Positions 10,108 through 19,220 of a stretch of 64,000 nt of DNA are shown one piece after another (position 1 is the first letter of the stretch; the number at the start of each line of letters is the position of its first letter). The stretch is from assembly GCF_902859735.1 (NCBI RefSeq), contig NZ_CADIJY010000005.1:310001-374000 (forward strand), written 5' to 3'. Position numbers and translations under genes: made by a program. The notes beneath the pieces were generated by a model. That model did no database searches. It saw nothing but the letters and a program-made list of their open reading frames with translations, and was not told where the DNA came from. Source of the DNA: Achromobacter aegrifaciens (GTDB lineage: Bacteria > Pseudomonadota > Gammaproteobacteria > Burkholderiales > Burkholderiaceae_B).

Positions 10108-11115
10108 ATGCAATGTATGAAGAAGCTTAGCCTTGTGGTTGCAGTAATTTCCCTAGGTTGGACGCAGGCTCACGCCGGCGCCATCACCGTCTACACCGCC
10201 CTCGAAGAAGACGAAATCGCGGCCTACCTGAAAGCCGCCAACGCCGCCATGCCGGACGTGAAGGTCAACGTGCTGCGGCTGTCCACCGGCGATCTGGGCG
10301 CGCGCCTGATCGCCGAGGCTTCCAACCCGCAGCAGGACGTGATCTGGGGGTTCGCCGTCAGCAACATGCTGGATCCGCGCCTGCAGAACCTGCTGGAGCC
10401 GTACGCGGCCAAAGGCATGGACGCCCTGCCCGCGCAGTACAAGGGCGCCGACCAGAAGTGGTTCGCAGCCACTGGCTACGTGGCCGCATTCTGTGTGAAC
10501 ACGGACAGGCTCAAGTCCAAGAACCTGCCCATGCCGACCTCCTGGGAAGACCTGACCAAGCCCGTCTACAAGGGCGAAATAGTTATCCCCAGCCCCGCGG
10601 CCTCGGGCACCGGCTATCTGCAGATCGTCGCGCTGCTGCAGGGCATGGGCAAGGAGAAAGGCTGGGCGCTGCTCAAGGACCTGGACAAGAACGTGGCGCA
10701 GTACACGCCGTCGGGCTCGCGCCCCTGCAAGATGGCGCGCGCCGGCGAGTACGCCATCGGCGTGTCCTTCGCCTTTCCCGCCATGCAATCCATAGAGGAA
10801 GGATTCCCCATCAAGATGGTGATTCCGTCCAAATGGGTGGGTTACGAGCTGGAAGCCTCGGGCCTGATGAAAACGGCCAAGAATCCCACCGACGCCAAAC
10901 GTTTCCTCGATTGGACGCTATCGGCGCAGGCGGGCGGCCTGTACAGCAAGTACAAGGAACTGGTGACCATCCCCGGCGCCACGCCCAACAAGGCCGCCGA
11001 AGCCGCCGGCCTGCCCAAGGACCTGACCGCCGTGCTGTACCCCGTGGACTTCCCCAAGTCCGCCGCGGAACGGGACGCCACCATCAAGACCTGGCAGGAA
11101 ACCATCAAGCGTTGA
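10108..11115 (+). CDS. ABC transporter periplasmic protein, 2-aminoethylphosphonate type
   Basis: Periplasmic solute-binding protein of 335 residues with a signal peptide (MQCMKKLSLVVAVISLGWTQ, cleavage probably after AHA). The mature start AITVYTALEEDEI and the blocks STGDLGARL, SPAASGTGYLQIVALLQGMG and TPSGSRPC resemble the AepX/PhnS-like 2-aminoethylphosphonate binding proteins of the iron/polyamine-binding superfamily. I chose the ATG at 10108, seven bases after GGAG, rather than the upstream GTG. ATPase and permease follow in the same orientation. Real ligand unproven; phosphonates or phosphate-ester amines are likely. Confidence 0.85.
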   Translation: MQCMKKLSLVVAVISLGWTQAHAGAITVYTALEEDEIAAYLKAANAAMPDVKVNVLRLSTGDLGARLIAEASNPQQDVIWGFAVSNMLDPRLQNLLEPYAAKGMDALPAQYKGADQKWFAATGYVAAFCVNTDRLKSKNLPMPTSWEDLTKPVYKGEIVIPSPAASGTGYLQIVALLQGMGKEKGWALLKDLDKNVAQYTPSGSRPCKMARAGEYAIGVSFAFPAMQSIEEGFPIKMVIPSKWVGYELEASGLMKTAKNPTDAKRFLDWTLSAQAGGLYSKYKELVTIPGATPNKAAEAAGLPKDLTAVLYPVDFPKSAAERDATIKTWQETIKR

Positions 11116-11164
11116 CGGTGCCGCGGCCGGCGCACAGCCGGCTGCCGCCTGTCCTGGAGACGCC

Positions 11165-12172
11165 ATGTATCTGGAATTGCGCGGAATCCGCAAGACGTTC
11201 GATGCGTCGGTAGCGCTGCAAGACATCGACCTGTCCGTGGGCGAACATGAATTCGTCTGCCTGCTCGGCCCCAGCGGCTGCGGCAAGACCACCTTGCTGC
11301 GCATCGTGGCGGGCCTGCTGCCCTTTGACCGCGGCACCATCACGCTGGGCGGGCGCGACCTGAGCGCGCTGCCGGCGCGCAAGCGCGGCTTCGGCATCGT
11401 GTTCCAGTCGTATTCTCTGTTCCCCAACATGACGGTGGCGCAGAACGTGGGTTACGGCCTGCGCATCCGCGGCGAACCGCGCGAACGCATCGGCGCGCGC
11501 GTGAAGGAACTGCTGGCGCTGATCAAGCTGCCCGAGCATGCCGAACGCTATCCGCACCAGCTGTCCGGCGGCCAGCAGCAGCGCGTTGCGCTGGCGCGCG
11601 CGCTGGCGGTGGATCCGGCGCTGATCCTGCTGGACGAACCGCTGTCCGCGCTGGACGCGCGCGTACGCACCGACATGCGCGCCGAAATCCACGACGTGCA
11701 GCGGCGCCTGAAGATCCCCACGGTAATGGTGACGCACGATCAGGAGGAAGCGCTGACGCTGGCCGACAAGATCGTGTGCATGAACGACGGCCGCATCGAA
11801 CAGGTAGGCTCGCCGTCAGATCTGTACCTGCGCCCGCGCACCCGTTTCGTGGCGAACTTCGTGGGCCTGAGCAATCTGCTGCCCACCGACTGGGTACGCG
11901 AGGCCATGCCCCAGCTGATGGCGACGCGGCCCGAGGGCGCCAGCGAGCGCTACGAGGCCTGCCTGCGGCCCGAGAATCTGCGCATCGCCGCGGACGATCG
12001 CGGGCCTGGCCGCGTGCAGGACATGACGTTCATGGGCAACCTCACCCGCCTGCGCATCGCCTGGCAGGGACGCGAACTGCTGGTGGAGCAACATGGCGCC
12101 GCCGGCCTGTCGCGCGGCGCCCCCGTACGGCTGGACATGGAGCCGGGCCATTGCGCCTGGGTCAGCGTATGA
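11165..12172 (+). CDS. ABC transporter ATP-binding protein, aminoethylphosphonate/PotA type
   Basis: Import ATPase of 335 residues. It has Walker A GPSGCGKTTLLR (about residue 36), Q-loop VFQSYSLFPNMTV, signature LSGGQQQRVALARAL, Walker B LLDEPLSALD and the switch His in MVTHDQ. A TOBE-like regulatory region follows, ending in HCAWVSV. It lies 49 bp after the binding protein. The permease start follows 31 bp after its stop. Confidence 0.92.
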   Translation: MYLELRGIRKTFDASVALQDIDLSVGEHEFVCLLGPSGCGKTTLLRIVAGLLPFDRGTITLGGRDLSALPARKRGFGIVFQSYSLFPNMTVAQNVGYGLRIRGEPRERIGARVKELLALIKLPEHAERYPHQLSGGQQQRVALARALAVDPALILLDEPLSALDARVRTDMRAEIHDVQRRLKIPTVMVTHDQEEALTLADKIVCMNDGRIEQVGSPSDLYLRPRTRFVANFVGLSNLLPTDWVREAMPQLMATRPEGASERYEACLRPENLRIAADDRGPGRVQDMTFMGNLTRLRIAWQGRELLVEQHGAAGLSRGAPVRLDMEPGHCAWVSV

Positions 12173-12203
12173 CGGATCGCGCCACGCACACCGGAGCCGC
12201 CGC

Positions 12204-13886
12204 TTGAGCGCCGCCCACGCCGGCCCGGCCATCGCGGCGCCAACCGGCCGCGCCCCCTGGTCCGCCGACCGCGTGTTGCTGTGGAGCTGCGTCGGCATCC
12301 CACTTGCCGGCCTGGCGCTGTTCTTCCTCTATCCGCTGGCGACCGTGGCGTGGCGCAGCCTGGTCGAGAAAGACGGCTCGGTCGGCCTGGGCAACTATGC
12401 CGAGGTCTTCGCCACGCGCGGCGTGCTCACTGCCACGCTCAACAGCCTGGTCATGAGCACCGCCACCACGGTGGTGAGCGTCGGGCTGGGCTTTGCCATC
12501 GCCTATGGCCTGGATCGCAGCTGCATGCGCGGCAAGGCCGCCGTGCGGCTGGCGCTGGTGCTGCCGCTGCTGGCGCCTTCGCTGGTTCAGGGCCTGGGAC
12601 TCATTTTCCTGCTGGGCCGCAACGGGCTGGTACACCGCTGGACGGGCTGGGAGATCGATATCTACGGCTTCTGGGGCCTGTTGATCTCCAACGTGTTCTA
12701 CGCCCTGCCCCAGGCCGTGCTGATCCTGCAGGCGGCCCTGCGCAACATGGACGCGCGCTACTACGACGCGGCCGAAGTCATGGGCGCGTCCGGCTCGCGC
12801 CAGTTCTTCGACATCACCCTGCCCAACTGCAAGTTCGGCCTCTTGAGCGCGGCCTTCGTGGTGTTCGTCATCACCATTACCGACTTCGGCAACGCCGCCG
12901 TGATCGGCGGCAACTACCGGGTGCTGGCCACGGAGATCTACAGCCAGGTATCCGGACAGATGAACTTCGGCATGGGCTCGGTGGTCGGCATCCTGCTGTT
13001 GCTGCCCTCACTGATTTCGGTGCAGATCGAACGCGTCGCCTCGCAGCGCCAGTTCGGCTCGGCCTCGCCCAGCGGATTGCGGGTCACGCCGCAGCCGGCT
13101 CGCGGACGCGATGCGGCGTTCACCGCCGGCGTGCTGCTGGCCAGCGGCACCATCATCCTGACCGTGGCCACGGTGATCTTCGCCAGCTTCATGCGGCTAT
13201 GGCCCTATCGCATGGAATGGACGCTGAAGCATTACGACATCACGGTCAGCGGCGGCTACACGCCGCTCTGGACGTCCTTGTACCTTTCCCTGGCGGCGGC
13301 AGGCGGCGGCGTACTGCTGCTGTTCTTCCTGAGCTTCGGGGTGTGCCGCATTCCGCGCGCCTGGGCCAAGCTGGTCTACCTGGTCTCGGTGCTGCCGGTG
13401 GGAGTTCCTGGCCTGGTGCTGGGCTTGTCGTACATCTTCGCCTTCAACGCCCCCGGCACGCCGCTGTATGCGCTGTATGGCAGCGCCGCGCTGATCGCCT
13501 TGTGCAACTTCTACCACTACCACACGCAGGGTTTCCTGACGATGATGACCGGCATGCGCGCCGTGCCGCAGGCGCTGGAGGAGGCGGTCAGCTGCCTGGG
13601 CGGCGGCACGCTGCGGGTGCTGCGCGACGCGGTGCTGCCGCTGATCGGCCCGACCGTGCTCGGCGTGTTCTTCTTCCTGTTCATGCGGTCCATGGTGACG
13701 CTGTCAGCGGTGATCTTCCTGGTCACGCCATCCGTGAGCGTGGCGCCCGTTTCCGTCTTGCGCCTGGACGAAGCGGGGTTCGTCTCGCAGGCTGCCGCCT
13801 ATTCAACCCTTATCATGCTGGTCGTGGGGGGCTCCCTGCTGGCATTGCGCGCGCTGATCGCCGCAGCCGCGCGGCGCCGGACATAG
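12204..13886 (+). CDS. ABC transporter permease, duplicated (fused) form
   Basis: Inner-membrane permease of 560 residues made of two homologous halves, each with about six membrane spans. The EAA-like loops read AAEVMGASGSRQFFDITLPN in the first half and EAVSCLGGGTLRVLRDAVLPL in the second. Two-in-one permeases are typical of ferric-iron and aminoethylphosphonate importers. I placed the start at TTG 12204, eight bases after GGAG. The open frame extends further upstream into the ATPase gene but has no signal there. The fused permease removes the need for a second subunit, so the importer is complete. Confidence 0.88.
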   Translation: MSAAHAGPAIAAPTGRAPWSADRVLLWSCVGIPLAGLALFFLYPLATVAWRSLVEKDGSVGLGNYAEVFATRGVLTATLNSLVMSTATTVVSVGLGFAIAYGLDRSCMRGKAAVRLALVLPLLAPSLVQGLGLIFLLGRNGLVHRWTGWEIDIYGFWGLLISNVFYALPQAVLILQAALRNMDARYYDAAEVMGASGSRQFFDITLPNCKFGLLSAAFVVFVITITDFGNAAVIGGNYRVLATEIYSQVSGQMNFGMGSVVGILLLLPSLISVQIERVASQRQFGSASPSGLRVTPQPARGRDAAFTAGVLLASGTIILTVATVIFASFMRLWPYRMEWTLKHYDITVSGGYTPLWTSLYLSLAAAGGGVLLLFFLSFGVCRIPRAWAKLVYLVSVLPVGVPGLVLGLSYIFAFNAPGTPLYALYGSAALIALCNFYHYHTQGFLTMMTGMRAVPQALEEAVSCLGGGTLRVLRDAVLPLIGPTVLGVFFFLFMRSMVTLSAVIFLVTPSVSVAPVSVLRLDEAGFVSQAAAYSTLIMLVVGGSLLALRALIAAAARRRT

Positions 13887-13903
13887 ATTAGGAAACATCG
13901 GAC

Positions 13904-14665
13904 ATGTGGCAAGAAGAGCGGTATCAGAGAATCCGCGCCCTGCTGTCTTCATTGCAGCAGGTATCGACCGACCGTATCGTCGGCGAACTAGGGGTGTCGA
14001 GGGAAACAGTCAGGCGTGACCTGCTGGAACTGGAGGCCATGGGCGAATTACGCCGGGTGCACGGCGGCGCCGTGCCGGTACACAGCGAACCGCCCATCGC
14101 GGAACGCGTGCATACGCGCGTCAAATACAAGCGCGCCATCGCGCGCGCGGCCGCGGGGCTGGTATCCAGCGGACAGACCCTGTTCCTGGACGCCGGCAGC
14201 ACCACCAGCGTGCTGGCCGACGAACTGGCCAAGCTGTCGGGCCTGACCGTCATCACCAACTCGTTCGACGTCGCCTTGAAGGTGGGCGCGGCCGGCAACG
14301 GCGCGAACCAACTCATCATGCTGGGCGGCTCCGTGGGCGGCCCGGTATGCGCCACGGCCGGCGACATCACAATCGCCGAGATCCACCGGTATCGCGCGGA
14401 CTTGGCGCTGCTGTCTCCGGTAGGCGTGGACGCCGAATTCGGCGCCACCAATTATGACCTGCGCGAAGCCGAAGTCGCGCGCGCCATGGCGGCAAGCGCC
14501 AAGCAGCTGGTGCTGCTGGCCGACTTCAGCAAGATCGGCCTGTGCAGCCGCGTGTCGTACTGCAGCGCGGACCGCATCGACCATCTGGTCACCAACACCA
14601 GCGCGCAGAAGTCGCCCGCCTACGCCGCCTTGAAATCCGCCGTCGGCAAAATCCTGGCGGTGTAG
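13904..14665 (+). CDS. DeoR/GlpR-family transcriptional regulator
   Basis: A 253-residue repressor-type regulator. The N-terminal DeoR helix-turn-helix (RIVGELGVSRETVRRDLLELE, residues about 26-46) ends in the usual RRVHGGA signature. A C-terminal phosphosugar-sensing DeoRC domain (LFLDAGSTTSVLADEL) follows. DeoR proteins usually sense a phosphorylated intermediate. This agrees with a phosphatase in the neighbouring operon. It is last in the importer operon, 17 bp after the permease, and probably controls the 9914-10107 divergent region. Confidence 0.92.
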   Translation: MWQEERYQRIRALLSSLQQVSTDRIVGELGVSRETVRRDLLELEAMGELRRVHGGAVPVHSEPPIAERVHTRVKYKRAIARAAAGLVSSGQTLFLDAGSTTSVLADELAKLSGLTVITNSFDVALKVGAAGNGANQLIMLGGSVGGPVCATAGDITIAEIHRYRADLALLSPVGVDAEFGATNYDLREAEVARAMAASAKQLVLLADFSKIGLCSRVSYCSADRIDHLVTNTSAQKSPAYAALKSAVGKILAV

Positions 14666-14684
14666 CGCAAGCGTCGGCCACGCG

Positions 14685-15686
14685 TCAGTCCAGCGACACG
14701 CCCGCAGTTTTCACCATGTCGGCCCAGTACACGGTGTCTTCCTGCAGCCGCGTCTTGAATGCGGCGGGCTGGCTGCCCACCGCCCAGCTGCCGCCGCTGT
14801 TGATCTTGGCGATCACGGCGGGCGATTTCATCGCCTGCCCCACTGCTTGCGCCAGGTAGGCGATGCGCTCGGGCGGGGTGCCGGCGGGCGCGAACAGTCC
14901 GTACCAGTCATCGGCGGTAATGCCCTCCATGCCTGCCTGCTTGAGTGTGGGCGCCCCCTTGAAGATGCCGATGCTGTTCTCGTGGCTGAGCGCCAGGATG
15001 CGCAGCTTGCCGGCGGCGACCATGGGTTCGGCCGAGGCCGGTGAAGTTATCAACATGTCCACCGTGCCTCCCATGAGATCGGTGATGGCGGGCGCTGCAC
15101 CGCGATACGGCACATGCACCAGTTTCACATCGGCCTTCTGCGACAGCAGCGCGCCCATCAGATGGCTCATGGTGCCGTTGCCGGGCGTCGCATAGGTGAC
15201 CACGCCGGGCTGCTTGCGCGCGGCGTCCAGATAGTCGTTCAGCGTGCGGTACGCGCCCTCGCTGCGCGCCACCAGCACCAGCGGCGCGGAAGTGATCTGC
15301 GAGATGGGCGTGAAGTCCTTGACGGGATCAAAGCCCACGTTCTTGTACAGGCGCGGATTGACGGCCATGACGCTGGTCTGCGACATCACCAGGGTATAGC
15401 CATCGGGCTTGGCGCGCGCCACCTGCGCCGTGCCGACGTTGCCGCCCGCGCCCGAGCGGTTTTCCACCACCACACTCTGGCCCGTGATGGCGCCCAGTTC
15501 CTGCGCGATCAGGCGTGCGACGCCGTCATTACCGCCCCCCGGAGGAAACGGCGACACGACCGTGATGGCCTGCTTGGGATAGTCGGGTAGAGGCGCGGGC
15601 GCCTCGGCGTGGACGACGGTCCCCCACAGCAAACCGGCCAGCGCCGCGGCAGCGGCCTTGCGTATGTGCGATGCATGGTGCTTCAT
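14685..15686 (-). CDS. Tripartite tricarboxylate transporter binding protein (Bug/TctC family)
   Basis: Periplasmic binding protein of 333 residues with a Sec signal peptide (MKHHASHIRKAAAAALAGLL, cleavage near VHA-EA). The Bug motif FPPGGGNDGVARLIAQEL lies at the N-terminus of the mature part. Start ATG at 15684-15686 follows AGGGGAAC. No membrane subunits (TctAB) are adjacent. It is an orphan of the large Bug family, which is very expanded in Bordetella and Achromobacter. Ligand unknown. It converges on the DeoR gene with a 19-bp gap. Confidence 0.9.
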   Translation of the reverse strand: MKHHASHIRKAAAAALAGLLWGTVVHAEAPAPLPDYPKQAITVVSPFPPGGGNDGVARLIAQELGAITGQSVVVENRSGAGGNVGTAQVARAKPDGYTLVMSQTSVMAVNPRLYKNVGFDPVKDFTPISQITSAPLVLVARSEGAYRTLNDYLDAARKQPGVVTYATPGNGTMSHLMGALLSQKADVKLVHVPYRGAAPAITDLMGGTVDMLITSPASAEPMVAAGKLRILALSHENSIGIFKGAPTLKQAGMEGITADDWYGLFAPAGTPPERIAYLAQAVGQAMKSPAVIAKINSGGSWAVGSQPAAFKTRLQEDTVYWADMVKTAGVSLD

Positions 15687-15760
15687 CTGAGTTCCCCTTG
15701 TGATTGGCGGCCGGATACTCGGCCGTCCTTTGCATTCCGGTTCGGCATGAACCGTCCGCA

Positions 15761-15781
15761 CCCCGGCCGTGCAGGCCGGGG
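15761..15781. terminator. GC-rich hairpin downstream of lyase-rhodanese gene
   Basis: Perfect 8-bp arms CCCCGGCC/GGCCGGGG with a 5-base loop lie between the fused gene (ending 15850) and the TctC start. On the plus strand a TTTT run follows after six bases; on the minus strand there is no T run. It may be a weak terminator or only an RNA stem. Confidence 0.35.
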
Positions 15782-15849
15782 CGTACTTTTCGGATTGATG
15801 CGTCTGCTGTGCCGCGAGGCCGGATCAGGCGAGCGCGGCGGCTCCGGTG

Positions 15850-18630
15850 TCAGCGGGCCGGAAAGCGGTAGCCCGCCAGTTCGCGTTCGTCGATCTGCTT
15901 GACCAGATTGGTCTCCCAGGCCAGGTACTGGCGCGCGGCGGCCTTGTTGCCGTCGTGGCGGTCATGCACAAAAAACAGATAGTCGATGCAGTCGGCGTCG
16001 GCGGGCTCGGCCGGCGTGGACGCCAGTGCGATGCCCTGCGCGGCCCAGCCGGAGGGATCTCCGGTGTTGGCATGGATGTCGTTCACTCCCAGCGCCCGCA
16101 AGTCCTGCGCGGCCCAGGCGGCCAGGGCCGCATCCTCGGCCAGCAACACTACCGGACGCGTGGCGTCCAGGGGCAGGCTGGCGAGACGCGGGCGAATGGA
16201 CCAGCGCGCGCCTGCAATATGGCTGGCGCGATAGCGCATGCTGGGACGAAGATCGATCAGCTGCGCGCCCTGCGCGCGCGCGGCTGCAAGCTGCGCATCA
16301 TCCAGCAAGGGCAATTGCGGCGCCAGCGCCTTTTCCACAGGGTTGTCCAAATGCGCCTGCACGCCTTCTCGCAGCACGCTGGCGTCCCAGCCCATCTGCC
16401 GCAGCCAGCTGGCGACCACCGGCGCGCGCACGCCTTCGGCATCGAACACGACGATGCGCGCGCCGCGCACGGCCAGGTACTGGTCGGTGGCCTGGATCAA
16501 CTGGCCGCCAGGCGTGTGCTGCGCACCGGGCAGCGAACCTTGGGCGTGCTCTTCGGCGCTGCGCACATCGCACAGGAAGGTGCTGCGGTTCTTGTCGCGC
16601 AACCATGCTTGCACCGCTTGCGCACTCACCGTAGGCACGCCATGGCTTTCGGCCAGTCGCGCGGAACGCTGTGCCAGCGCGGGCAGGTCTTGTGGTGCAA
16701 CGCCATCGTCGTAGCGGCGGCGCGCGCCGTGTTCAAGCTGCAGATCCTCGAGGTACCAGCCTTGCGTGCCGTTCTCCAGCGCGTAGACAGGATTGGGCAC
16801 GCCCAGGTTGATCAGCGTCTGCGCCCCGATGATGCTGCGTGTGCGGCCGGCGCAGTTCACCACAATGGTGGTCTGCGGATTGCTCGCCAGCGCGTGGGCG
16901 CGCAGCGCCAGTTCCCCGTTGGGGCAGCAGATGCCGCCCGGGATGCTCATCTTCTGGTATTCCGCATAAGGCCTGCCGTCCAGCACGATCAGGTCGTCGC
17001 CGCGGCGCTGGCGTTCGGCCAGGTCGCGCGCGCCGATACGCGGGGTGTGGAAAACTTCTTCGGCCAGTTCGCCGAAGGTTTTGCTGGGCACGTTCACGCC
17101 CGCGAAGACGGCATAGCCGTCGCGCTGCCATTGCGCGATGCCGCCGCTCAGGCGATGGACATTGCAGTACCCAAGCGCTGTCAGGGCCTGCGCGGCGCGC
17201 GCCACCGTGTCATCGGCGCCGCCGTTGTCGTAGAGCGCGATGCGCACATCGCGCCGCGGCGCCAGGCGCACGATATCCACCTCCAGCCGGCTGTAGGGCA
17301 CGGGCGCGGCGTAGAACAGATGGCCCTCGCCATACTGGCCATGCTCGCGCACGTCCAGCAGCGCGATTTCAGCGCCATCATGCAGCCATTGCTTGAGCGT
17401 GTGCGGATCGATGTCGATGGCGGACGGGTCTTGAGTGGGGTGCATCATGGTGTTCAGCGAAGACGGAAAAAGTCGGAATAGCGCTTGTTTCAGGTCGGCG
17501 ATGAGGTCGTCGGGGTCCTCCAGGCCCACATGCAGGCGCAGCATGGCGCCGCGCGGCTCGGGATCCGGCAAAGACCGCGCCGCGGCAAGATTCACCGGTA
17601 TCACGAGGCTTTCGAAACCGCCCCACGATGCGCCGATGCCGAATAGCTGCAGGCTGTTGATAAGTCGCTCGACGGCGTCGACGCCGACCGCGCCGGCGAA
17701 CTCCACCGTCAGGAGGCCATTCGCGCCGGTGCAATCGCGCTGCCACAACGCGTGGGAAGGATCGCCGGGCAAGGCCGGACACAGGACACGCGCCACTTCC
17801 GGACGGCTCAACAGAAAGTCCGCCACACGCAAGGCGCTGCGGGCGTGCTGCGCCATGCGCAAAGGCAGCGTGCGCATGCCGCGCAACACCAGATAGGCGT
17901 CATCGGCGCCAACGGTCTGCCCCAGATCCACGGTGGCGCGCTCCAGCGCATTCCAGGCCCGTGCATTGGAGATCACCGCGCCCATCATCACATCGGCATG
18001 TCCGCCCAGATACTTGGTGGCCGCCAGGATCGAAATGTCGGCGCCCAATGTCAGGGGTTGATGCAGCAATCCGGAGGCCCAGGTGTTATCCACAGCCAGC
18101 CAGCAATCATGCACGCGGGCCAAAGCGGCCAACGCCGGCAGATCTGGCATCTCATAAGTCAGCGAGCCCGGCGACTCCGCGTAGATCATGCGGGTTTGAG
18201 GACGGATGAGCGCTTCGATGCCCGTGCCGTCAGGCTGGTAGTACGTATACGCGATGCCCAGCCGCGCCAGATGTTCCGCGCAGAAGCGGCGCACGGGCTC
18301 GTACACCGCATCCGTGATCAGTACGTGGTCCCCGGCGCGCAAGTAAGCCAGCAGCACGGTGGCGATGGCGGCCTGGCCGGTGGGATACAGCTTGGCGCGA
18401 TAGCCTTCTTCCAGCTCGACCAACGCGTCTTCGAGCGCGTGCGTGCTATCGGTGCCGCGCGCGCCGTAGGACGGCAGGCGTTCCTGGTCGCGGCGGCTGC
18501 GCGTGTCGCGCCAGGCCTGCACGCTTTCGAAGACGTAGGTGCTGGCGCGCGTGACGGGCGTATTGACCCAGCCGCGATGAGGGCGGCCGGCGCGCAGGAG
18601 GCGCGTGGCGGACCGATAGGGCTTGTCCAT
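15850..18630 (-). CDS. Cystathionine beta-lyase-like enzyme fused to a four-module rhodanese
   Basis: One 926-codon open frame. Residues 1 to about 394 are a Cys/Met-metabolism PLP enzyme (YPTGQAAIA near 82, ESPGSLTYE near 152, Schiff-base lysine K206 in AATKYLGG). It should cleave C-S bonds of cystathionine or related thioethers. From M395 a 532-residue rhodanese-like part follows with four modules at about 412-510, 530-635, 670-760 and 780-870. Only the second has a catalytic cysteine (C593, NCAGRTRS). The join lies at a five-T run. With one T fewer the lyase would end FRLR-stop just before ATG ATG. This may therefore be two genes joined by a frameshift or base-calling error, or a true fusion. 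It is cotranscribed with the thiol dioxygenase, 2 bp apart. Confidence 0.82.
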   Translation of the reverse strand: MDKPYRSATRLLRAGRPHRGWVNTPVTRASTYVFESVQAWRDTRSRRDQERLPSYGARGTDSTHALEDALVELEEGYRAKLYPTGQAAIATVLLAYLRAGDHVLITDAVYEPVRRFCAEHLARLGIAYTYYQPDGTGIEALIRPQTRMIYAESPGSLTYEMPDLPALAALARVHDCWLAVDNTWASGLLHQPLTLGADISILAATKYLGGHADVMMGAVISNARAWNALERATVDLGQTVGADDAYLVLRGMRTLPLRMAQHARSALRVADFLLSRPEVARVLCPALPGDPSHALWQRDCTGANGLLTVEFAGAVGVDAVERLINSLQLFGIGASWGGFESLVIPVNLAAARSLPDPEPRGAMLRLHVGLEDPDDLIADLKQALFRLFPSSLNTMMHPTQDPSAIDIDPHTLKQWLHDGAEIALLDVREHGQYGEGHLFYAAPVPYSRLEVDIVRLAPRRDVRIALYDNGGADDTVARAAQALTALGYCNVHRLSGGIAQWQRDGYAVFAGVNVPSKTFGELAEEVFHTPRIGARDLAERQRRGDDLIVLDGRPYAEYQKMSIPGGICCPNGELALRAHALASNPQTTIVVNCAGRTRSIIGAQTLINLGVPNPVYALENGTQGWYLEDLQLEHGARRRYDDGVAPQDLPALAQRSARLAESHGVPTVSAQAVQAWLRDKNRSTFLCDVRSAEEHAQGSLPGAQHTPGGQLIQATDQYLAVRGARIVVFDAEGVRAPVVASWLRQMGWDASVLREGVQAHLDNPVEKALAPQLPLLDDAQLAAARAQGAQLIDLRPSMRYRASHIAGARWSIRPRLASLPLDATRPVVLLAEDAALAAWAAQDLRALGVNDIHANTGDPSGWAAQGIALASTPAEPADADCIDYLFFVHDRHDGNKAAARQYLAWETNLVKQIDERELAGYRFPAR

Positions 18631-18632
18631 GA

Positions 18633-19220
18633 TCAGCGGCGCGTCTGCACGCCGATCGGCATGACTTTGCAGGTGCCGGCTTGCAGGTCGAACGCCAGGC
18701 GTTCGGTCAGCGTTTCCAGTGCGCGGCCGTACATGTGCAGGTGGCGGATGACGCTGTCGCCCTGGATTTCCACGGCGTGGATATCGTCCGGCATCAGCGC
18801 GATGCCGGTGCCGGGGCCAACCACCACGGTGCCGGTCTTTTCGAGCCGGCCCACGCCGGGCACGGAGCCGTCGTCGCTGCGGTCATAGACGTAGTTGTAT
18901 TCCACGCCTTCCACGGCCGCGATACAGGCCCAGGTCGTGTGGTTGTGTGGAACGATCTGCTTGCCGGGACGCATGACGTTCAGATAAAGCGCGTAGCTTT
19001 TGTCGGAGTCCTCGGCGATCAGGTAGCGGGCCTGGCGTTCGCCGTCTTCCGGCGCGGGATAGCGGTCGGCTGCCCACCAGTCGGTGTGGCCGGCCAAGCC
19101 GATCAACTCGTCCAGTACGGCCTGGAGACTGTCTCGGTTCAGCCCCTTATTTCCTACAGTTTTTTTAATATTTCCGATGGCGTTAGCGATGCCGGCTTGG
19201 TGAGGATGTGCGTTGCTCAC
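18633..19220 (-). CDS. Thiol dioxygenase of the cupin fold (cysteine dioxygenase-like)
   Basis: Small iron cupin of 195 residues. The first cupin motif [22 protein letters not shown] gives two His ligands. A second motif contains [12 protein letters not shown], giving the third His. The family oxidises free thiols (cysteine or 3-mercaptopropionate) to sulfinates. Start is GTG at 19218-19220; an AGGG lies about 11 bases upstream. The stop is 2 bp before the lyase-rhodanese gene. The pair forms a sulfur-compound degradation operon divergent from a LysR regulator. Cysteine against mercaptopropionate cannot be decided here. Confidence 0.83.
   Translation of the reverse strand: MSNAHPHQAGIANAIGNIKKTVGNKGLNRDSLQAVLDELIGLAGHTDWWAADRYPAPEDGERQARYLIAEDSDKSYALYLNVMRPGKQIVPHNHTTWACIAAVEGVEYNYVYDRSDDGSVPGVGRLEKTGTVVVGPGTGIALMPDDIHAVEIQGDSVIRHLHMYGRALETLTERLAFDLQAGTCKVMPIGVQTRR

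Noticed and set aside
13904-14665. DeoR gene considered as regulator of the downstream TctC gene
   Set aside because: The TctC gene converges on it, while the importer operon is colinear with it and the control region lies upstream.
15847-17481. An open frame of about 540 codons antisense to the rhodanese part
   Set aside because: Low-complexity His/Arg/Gln-rich translation opposite a well-supported gene.
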